Shown here one piece after another: positions 1 through 5,048 of a stretch of 5,048 nucleotides of DNA. Numbering within the stretch: the stretch's first letter is position 1; the number at the start of each line of letters is the position of its first letter. The position numbers and the translations under genes were made by a program. The notes beneath the pieces were generated by a model. That model was given only the letters and a program-made list of their open reading frames with translations. It searched no databases and was not told the origin of the DNA. Source of the stretch: JAYPUG01 sp038117265. Its GTDB lineage: Bacteria > Pseudomonadota > Alphaproteobacteria > UBA6615. The stretch spans positions 1 to 5,048 of the forward strand of contig JAYOFO010000126.1 in NCBI GenBank assembly GCA_038117265.1. The letters are read 5' to 3'.

Positions 1-243
1 ACGCATGCCCGATTCCAGATCTTCCTTGTGCTCGTTGCCCGGCTCGCGGAAATGCACCTGGCTGTCGATGATGCCCGGCAGGACGGTGAGGCCGGCCGCG
101 TCGATGGTCTCACCCGCATCCGCGGACGCGCCGACGCCGATCTCGGCGATGCAGCCGTCGCGCACCCCGACATCGGTCTCGACGGGCCCGCCCGTGGTCC
201 AGACGGTGCCGCCGCGAATGATCAGATCGTATGTGTCAGCCAT
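1..243 (-). CDS. Dihydroorotase-type cyclic amidohydrolase, N-terminal part (cut by window edge)
   Basis: Reading leftward from an ATG at 243-241, 81 codons are open to the window edge; the C-terminal part lies outside. The protein begins MADTYDLIIRGGTVWT, the usual opening beta-sandwich strand of amidohydrolase-superfamily enzymes ("D-LIIRGGTV"). Residues 54-60 read VLPGIID, followed by SQVHFREPG (61-69) and KED--SGM (73-80). This is the dihydroorotase/allantoinase/hydantoinase signature D-x-H-x-H-F-R-x-P-G. Family members hydrolyse cyclic amide bonds such as dihydroorotate in the cytoplasm with one or two metal ions. The first metal-binding His of the motif is Gln62 here, with His64 and Arg66 kept. 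The start is supported by AAGGAAG at 252-246, close to the ATG, and by the gene following the alpha/beta hydrolase by only 23 nt. Family assignment is firm. The substrate is not: it may be a genuine dihydroorotase, an allantoinase or hydantoinase, or an uncharacterised hydrolase. Confidence 0.85.
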   Translation of the reverse strand, partial: MADTYDLIIRGGTVWTTGGPVETDVGVRDGCIAEIGVGASADAGETIDAAGLTVLPGIIDSQVHFREPGNEHKEDLESGMR

Positions 244-266
244 GACTTCCTTATCGGTCTCCGGTG
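244..266 (-). promoter_or_regulatory. Ribosome binding site and short spacer before the amidohydrolase
   Basis: On the minus strand the 23-nt gap between the hydrolase stop and the amidohydrolase ATG contains AAGGAAG (252-246), a good Shine-Dalgarno match that ends 2 nt before the ATG. The spacing is short but the purine run supports the start. There is no room for a separate promoter or terminator, so the two minus-strand genes are probably co-transcribed. Confidence 0.55.
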
Positions 267-1058
267 TCAGCCAGTCAATCGTGCCGCGAACGCCGCCATG
301 GCGTCGAGGACGATTTCGGGCTGGTCGCGCTGGGGCGAATGGCGGCAATCGGGGATCAGCCGCGTCTCGCACGGGCCCGACACCTGCGCGGCAATGGCAT
401 CGAGCTGGGCGCCAGTGCCGTACTCGTCGCTCTCGCCCTGCAGCACCAGGGTCGGCGCGGTGACGCCAGGCAGATGTTCCTCGATGTTCCAGTCGCGGAA
501 CGGCGGCAGCAGCCAGATGTCGTTCCAGCCCCGGAACGTCTTCTCGCCGTCGGTGTGGTGCCTCGCGATCCGGCCCGGCAGGTCGGTGGTGTCGTAGGCC
601 AGCTTCGCATCCTCGATGCCGGCGATGGTCTCGTCCTCCACGAACACGTGGGGCGCCATCAGCATCAGGCCGCGCACCGGCCACTTGCCCGCGCCGGCAT
701 GGATCAGGGCGATCGAGCCGCCGTCGCTGTGGCCGACCAGGATCACGTCGTCGAGGCCCAGCGCGGAGCGCAGCGCCGGCAGGCTGTCGAGCGCCTCGCG
801 GTGCATGTAATCGACACCCCGCACCTCGACCAGCACGTCGGAACCGCCATAGCCGTAGCGCGAATAGACGAGGCCCGGCAGGCCGGTGCGCGCGGCGAGC
901 CGTGCCGGGAAGTCGCGCCACAGGCCGGCCGAACCCAGCCCCTCATGCAGGAAAACCAGCACGGGCGCGCCGGCCGCCGCCTCGCGGGTCCGGTAATATT
1001 CCAGCCGTCGCCCCGCCGCCGTGACGTGGCGCATGTCCGGGCCATCCGATCCGCCCAT
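267..1058 (-). CDS. Alpha/beta hydrolase fold protein, possible thioesterase or lactonase
   Basis: A complete 263-residue protein, a normal length for a single-domain alpha/beta hydrolase. The oxyanion-hole region is HEGLGS (38-43), the nucleophile elbow is GHSDGG with Ser111, a likely acid is Asp211 in GESDEYG, and the general base is probably His240 in CRHSP. A YSRYGYGGSD segment (65-74) matches the D/S-R-x-G-x-G-x-S strand of the MhpC/haloalkane dehalogenase-like group. No signal peptide is visible, so it should be cytoplasmic. The start used is the ATG at 1058-1056. A second ATG at 1034-1032 (Met9, MRHVTAAG) is equally plausible, since the first eight residues look unconserved and neither start has a well-spaced Shine-Dalgarno. 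It is divergent from boxC, which suggests but does not prove a role in aromatic catabolism, for example hydrolysing a CoA thioester or lactone by-product. The substrate cannot be read from the sequence. Confidence 0.88.
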   Translation of the reverse strand: MGGSDGPDMRHVTAAGRRLEYYRTREAAAGAPVLVFLHEGLGSAGLWRDFPARLAARTGLPGLVYSRYGYGGSDVLVEVRGVDYMHREALDSLPALRSALGLDDVILVGHSDGGSIALIHAGAGKWPVRGLMLMAPHVFVEDETIAGIEDAKLAYDTTDLPGRIARHHTDGEKTFRGWNDIWLLPPFRDWNIEEHLPGVTAPTLVLQGESDEYGTGAQLDAIAAQVSGPCETRLIPDCRHSPQRDQPEIVLDAMAAFAARLTG

Positions 1059-1172
1059 CTCCGGTGTCGTCCCTGCCTAATCCATTGGTCGGACCCGCCG
1101 GCCGGCCGAGTCCACTTTCGCTGCGCAATGACCTAAGCTTTCCGCTGGAAAACAGGAGTGTCCGGCGCCGCC
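1059..1172. promoter_or_regulatory. Divergent intergenic region, probable promoters of both operons
   Basis: This gap of about 115 bp separates the leftward hydrolase and amidohydrolase genes from the rightward box operon, so promoters for both directions should lie here. It has a locally less GC-rich patch (1111-1153, including CCTAAGCTTT) within GC-rich surroundings. A perfect 10-bp palindrome CGGCCGGCCG (1099-1108) is flanked by GGAC (1091-1094) and GTCC (1110-1113), and TGCGCA (1122-1127) is a small palindrome. TAAGCT (1134-1139) could be a -10 for the rightward operon, but I see no convincing -35. The purine run AGGAG (1154-1158) is the likely boxC ribosome binding site. No TGCA half-site of the BoxR/BzdR type is present. 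Confidence 0.4.
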
Positions 1173-2822
1173 ATGATCGCATTCGAGACCCACCCGGACC
1201 AGTACCGGCACTGGAAGCTTTCCGTCGAGGGGCGGGTCGCCACCCTGGCGCTCGACGTCGACGAAGATGGCGGCATCGCGCCCGGCTATTCGCTCAAGCT
1301 CAACTCCTACGATCTGGGCGTCGACATCGAGCTCTACGACGCGGTCCAACGCCTGCGCTTCGAGCACCCCGAGGTCGGCGCCGTCGTTATAACCTCGGCC
1401 AAGGAGCGCGTCTTCTGCGCCGGGGCGAACATCCCCATGCTGGCGGGCTCGGCCCACACGGCGAAGGTCAACTTCTGCAAGTTCACCAACGAGACCCGCA
1501 ATTCGATGGAGGAGGCCAGCGCCGCATCCGGCCAGCGCTACATCTGCGTCATCAACGGCACGGCGGCGGGCGGCGGATACGAGCTGGCGCTGGCCTGCGA
1601 GGACATATTGCTGGTCGACGACGGCTCCAGCGCCGTCTCGCTGCCCGAGGTGCCGCTGCTCGCCGTGCTGCCGGGCACCGGCGGGCTGACCCGCGTGGTC
1701 GACAAGCGCCACGTGCGCCGCGACCGGGCGGACTTCTTCTGCACCACCGGCGAAGGGGTGCGCGGCAAGCGCGCGCTGGAATGGAAGCTGGTCGACGCGC
1801 TGGTGCCGCGTTCCAGGCTGGCCGCGGCCGCGGCGGAACATGCCGCCATGCGCGCCGCCGACAGCGACCGGCCCGCCGACGCCAAGGGGATCGCGCTCAC
1901 CCCGCTGGAGCGCCGCATCGAGGGCGACACGATCGCCTGGCCCAACCTGTCGGTCGCCATCGACCGCGACGCGCGCACCGCCACATTCACCGTCCGCGCC
2001 CCGGCCGAGGCGCCGCCGACCGACCCGGCCGCGATCCACGCACAGGGTGTCGGTTTCTGGTCGCTGGCGCTCGCGCGCGAGCTGGACGACGCGATCCTGC
2101 ATTTGCGCTTCAACGAGCTGGAGGTCGGCACCTGGGTGTTCCGCACCGAGGGCGACCCGGACATGGTCGCGGCGGCCGACGCCGCGCTGCTTGCCAACGC
2201 CGACGACTGGCTGGTGCGCGAGATCACCCTCTATCTGCGCCGCACCCTGAAGCGGATCGACGTGTCGGCCCGCTCGCTGATCGCGCTGATCGAGCCGGGT
2301 TCGTGCTTCGCAGGCACCCTGCTGGAGCTCGCGCTGGCGGCCGACCAGACCTACATGCTCGACGGTACGTTCGAGGGCGCCAACGAGCCGCCCGCCGCGG
2401 TGCGCCTGACCGGCATGAATTTCGGCCCGCTGCCCATGTGCAACGGGCTGACCCGGCTGCAGACACGGTTCTGGGGCGACGACGACGCGCTCGACGCGGT
2501 CGCGGCGGAACGAGGCAGCGACCTGGAGGCGCCGGATGCCGAAGCGCTGGGCCTCGTTACCTTCGCGCCCGACGACATCGACTGGGAGGACGAGGTGCGC
2601 CTGGCCATCGAGGCGCGCGCGGCGTTCTCGCCCGACGCGCTGACGGGCATGGAGGCGAGCCTGCGCTTTCCCGGCCCCGAGACCATCGAGAGCAAGATCT
2701 TCGCGCGGCTGAGCGCGTGGCAGAACTGGATCTTCCAGCGGCCCAACGCCGTCGGCGACGGCGGCGCGCTGGAGCTGTACGGTACCGGCAAGCAACCCGA
2801 ATTCGACCGCAGGCGGGTCTGA
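1173..2822 (+). CDS. boxC: BoxC, 2,3-epoxybenzoyl-CoA dihydrolase (benzoyl-CoA dihydrodiol lyase)
   Basis: BoxC adds two waters to 2,3-epoxybenzoyl-CoA and opens the ring, giving 3,4-dehydroadipyl-CoA semialdehyde and formate, in the cytoplasm. It is 549 residues from the ATG at 1173, or 554 from an in-frame GTG at 1158, matching the family length of about 550. Residue numbers here count from the GTG. Signature segments include YRHWKLSVEG (16-25), GYSLKLNSYDLGVDIEL (43-59), VFCAGANIPML (85-95), VNFCKFTNETRN (104-115), GTAAGGGYELALACED (134-149) and SLPEVPLLAVLPGTGG (161-176). The N-terminal half is a crotonase domain whose oxyanion hole is formed near 88-91 and 138-140. Candidate catalytic residues are Cys107, Glu142 and Glu164. 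The second half (from about 300) contains another crotonase-like helix, FAGTLLELALAAD (384-396). For the start, AGGAG at 1154-1158 touches the GTG and lies 14 nt from the ATG. Neither spacing is ideal, so the ATG is only a slight preference. It is first in the operon and ends one base before boxB. Confidence 0.96.
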   Translation: MIAFETHPDQYRHWKLSVEGRVATLALDVDEDGGIAPGYSLKLNSYDLGVDIELYDAVQRLRFEHPEVGAVVITSAKERVFCAGANIPMLAGSAHTAKVNFCKFTNETRNSMEEASAASGQRYICVINGTAAGGGYELALACEDILLVDDGSSAVSLPEVPLLAVLPGTGGLTRVVDKRHVRRDRADFFCTTGEGVRGKRALEWKLVDALVPRSRLAAAAAEHAAMRAADSDRPADAKGIALTPLERRIEGDTIAWPNLSVAIDRDARTATFTVRAPAEAPPTDPAAIHAQGVGFWSLALARELDDAILHLRFNELEVGTWVFRTEGDPDMVAAADAALLANADDWLVREITLYLRRTLKRIDVSARSLIALIEPGSCFAGTLLELALAADQTYMLDGTFEGANEPPAAVRLTGMNFGPLPMCNGLTRLQTRFWGDDDALDAVAAERGSDLEAPDAEALGLVTFAPDDIDWEDEVRLAIEARAAFSPDALTGMEASLRFPGPETIESKIFARLSAWQNWIFQRPNAVGDGGALELYGTGKQPEFDRRRV

Positions 2823-2823
2823 T

Positions 2824-4266
<1,443 letters not shown>

Positions 4267-4285
4267 TCCGCCTGCCGTCGCGCCC
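4267..4285 (+). other. Short boxB-ligase spacer without terminator or clear ribosome binding site
   Basis: The 19 nt between the boxB stop and the ligase ATG are pyrimidine- and GC-rich (TCCGCCTGCCGTCGCGCCC). There is no inverted repeat or T-run and no GGAG-like purine stretch. The two genes are therefore likely on one message, with ligase initiation depending on ribosomes arriving from boxB or on unstructured initiation. Confidence 0.5.
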
Positions 4286-5048
4286 ATGACCCCGAACACC
4301 GTCTCCGTCGACGCCTCGACCACGCCGGCGACCCTGACCTACGCCGACAGCTTCAACGTCGCGGTGCCCTTTATCGACCGGCACCTGGCCGAGGGGCGCG
4401 GCGGGAAAGTCGCCATCCGCGACGACGATGGCGACACGACCTACGCGGAGTTGGCCGCGGGCGTGAACCGGGCCGGCAACGCGCTGACGGCGCTGGGGCT
4501 CGGCCCCGGCGACCGGGTGATCCTGGCGGTGAAGGACTGCCCGGCCTTCTTCTTCGCCTTCTGGGGCGCGATCAAGGCCGGCTTCGTGCCGGTGCCGGTG
4601 AACACCCTGCTGCGGGCCAAGGACTACCGGTTCATTCTCGAAGACTCCGGCGCGGCCTGCGCGGTCTGGTCGCCGGAGTTCGCCGGCGAGATGGAACCGG
4701 CGCTGGCCGCAGCCGCACCCGGCCCGGCGCACAAGCTGGTCTCCGAGGACGACGGCGACTCCCTTGCCGCGCGCATGGCCATGGCGCCCGACACGCTGGA
4801 CCCGGCCCCCGCCAGGGCCGAGGACGACGCGTTCTGGCTCTACACCTCGGGCTCCACGGGCACGCCCAAGGGCGCCGTCCATGCCCACAGGGACATGGTG
4901 GTCACCAGCCAGCACTACGGTGTGGAATGCCTGGGCGCGCGCGCCGACGACGTGCACCTGTCGGCCGCCAAGCTGTTCTTCGCCTACGGGCTGGGCAACG
5001 CCATGACCTTCCCGCTGTGGACCGGCGGCACGGCGGTGCTGTTCGCCG
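4286..5048 (+). CDS. Benzoate-CoA ligase, N-terminal part (cut by window edge)
   Basis: An open frame of 254 codons runs to the right edge without a stop; the family is usually about 510-540 residues, so about half is visible. It activates benzoate (or a close relative) with ATP and CoA through a benzoyl-adenylate, giving benzoyl-CoA, AMP and pyrophosphate. It opens with LTYADSFNVAVPFIDRHL (17-34), typical of the benzoate-CoA ligase group rather than general acyl-CoA synthetases. The ATP-binding P-loop is YTSGSTGTPKGAVHAH (186-201), and KLFFAYGLGNAMTFPLW (229-245) is the aryl-substrate/A4-region motif of benzoate and hydroxybenzoate CoA ligases. The remaining adenylation motifs and the C-terminal catalytic Lys are outside the window. 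The ATG at 4286 is the only reasonable start, 19 nt after the boxB stop, but no Shine-Dalgarno is visible. The equivalent gene is called bclA in some strains. Exact substrate preference (benzoate, fluorobenzoate, aminobenzoate) cannot be decided here. Confidence 0.93.
   Translation, partial: MTPNTVSVDASTTPATLTYADSFNVAVPFIDRHLAEGRGGKVAIRDDDGDTTYAELAAGVNRAGNALTALGLGPGDRVILAVKDCPAFFFAFWGAIKAGFVPVPVNTLLRAKDYRFILEDSGAACAVWSPEFAGEMEPALAAAAPGPAHKLVSEDDGDSLAARMAMAPDTLDPAPARAEDDAFWLYTSGSTGTPKGAVHAHRDMVVTSQHYGVECLGARADDVHLSAAKLFFAYGLGNAMTFPLWTGGTAVLFA

Noticed and set aside
264..1136. 290-residue plus-strand frame opposite the alpha/beta hydrolase
   Set aside because: The minus-strand frame has a full Ser-Asp-His triad and family motifs. 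The plus-strand product is compositionally biased and has none.
1059..1172. Possible BoxR/BzdR operator of TGCA repeats upstream of boxC
   Set aside because: No TGCA occurs in this stretch on either strand. The nearest resemblance, TGCGCA at 1122-1127, does not fit.
4267..4285. Possible terminator between boxB and the ligase
   Set aside because: Only 19 nt long, with no stem-loop or T-run.

Overview
The window carries most of an aerobic benzoyl-CoA ("box") pathway for benzoate degradation. It is very GC-rich (roughly 70% by eye), with a strong G/C bias at third codon positions. Together with the gene content this suggests a proteobacterium, perhaps an alphaproteobacterium of the Rhodospirillales type. 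That placement is inference, because no RNA gene or other phylogenetic marker is present.

Layout: two genes point left. At the left edge is the N-terminal 81 codons of a dihydroorotase-type cyclic amidohydrolase (243 down to 1, cut by the window edge). It is preceded, 23 nt upstream, by a complete alpha/beta hydrolase (1058 down to 267); the two probably form one transcript. A gap of about 115 bp (1059-1172) separates them from a rightward set of three genes: boxC (1173-2822), boxB (2824-4266) and a benzoate-CoA ligase (4286 to the right edge, truncated). boxC and boxB are separated by one base, and boxB and the ligase by 19 bases, so these three look like a single operon.

How the genes work together: the ligase activates benzoate to benzoyl-CoA. 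BoxB, a di-iron epoxidase, uses O2 and electrons from its reductase BoxA to form 2,3-epoxybenzoyl-CoA. BoxC, a double-crotonase enzyme, hydrolyses and opens the ring, giving 3,4-dehydroadipyl-CoA semialdehyde and formate. The reductase BoxA, the semialdehyde dehydrogenase BoxD and a BoxR-type regulator are not in this window. BoxB has all six expected iron ligands and both N-terminal ligase motifs are intact, so the operon looks functional.

I see no RNA genes, mobile elements, CRISPR arrays or large repeats. The pathway itself is known. The less ordinary points are a His-to-Gln change in the metal-binding motif of the amidohydrolase, an uncharacterised alpha/beta hydrolase facing the box operon, and visible internal duplication in BoxC.
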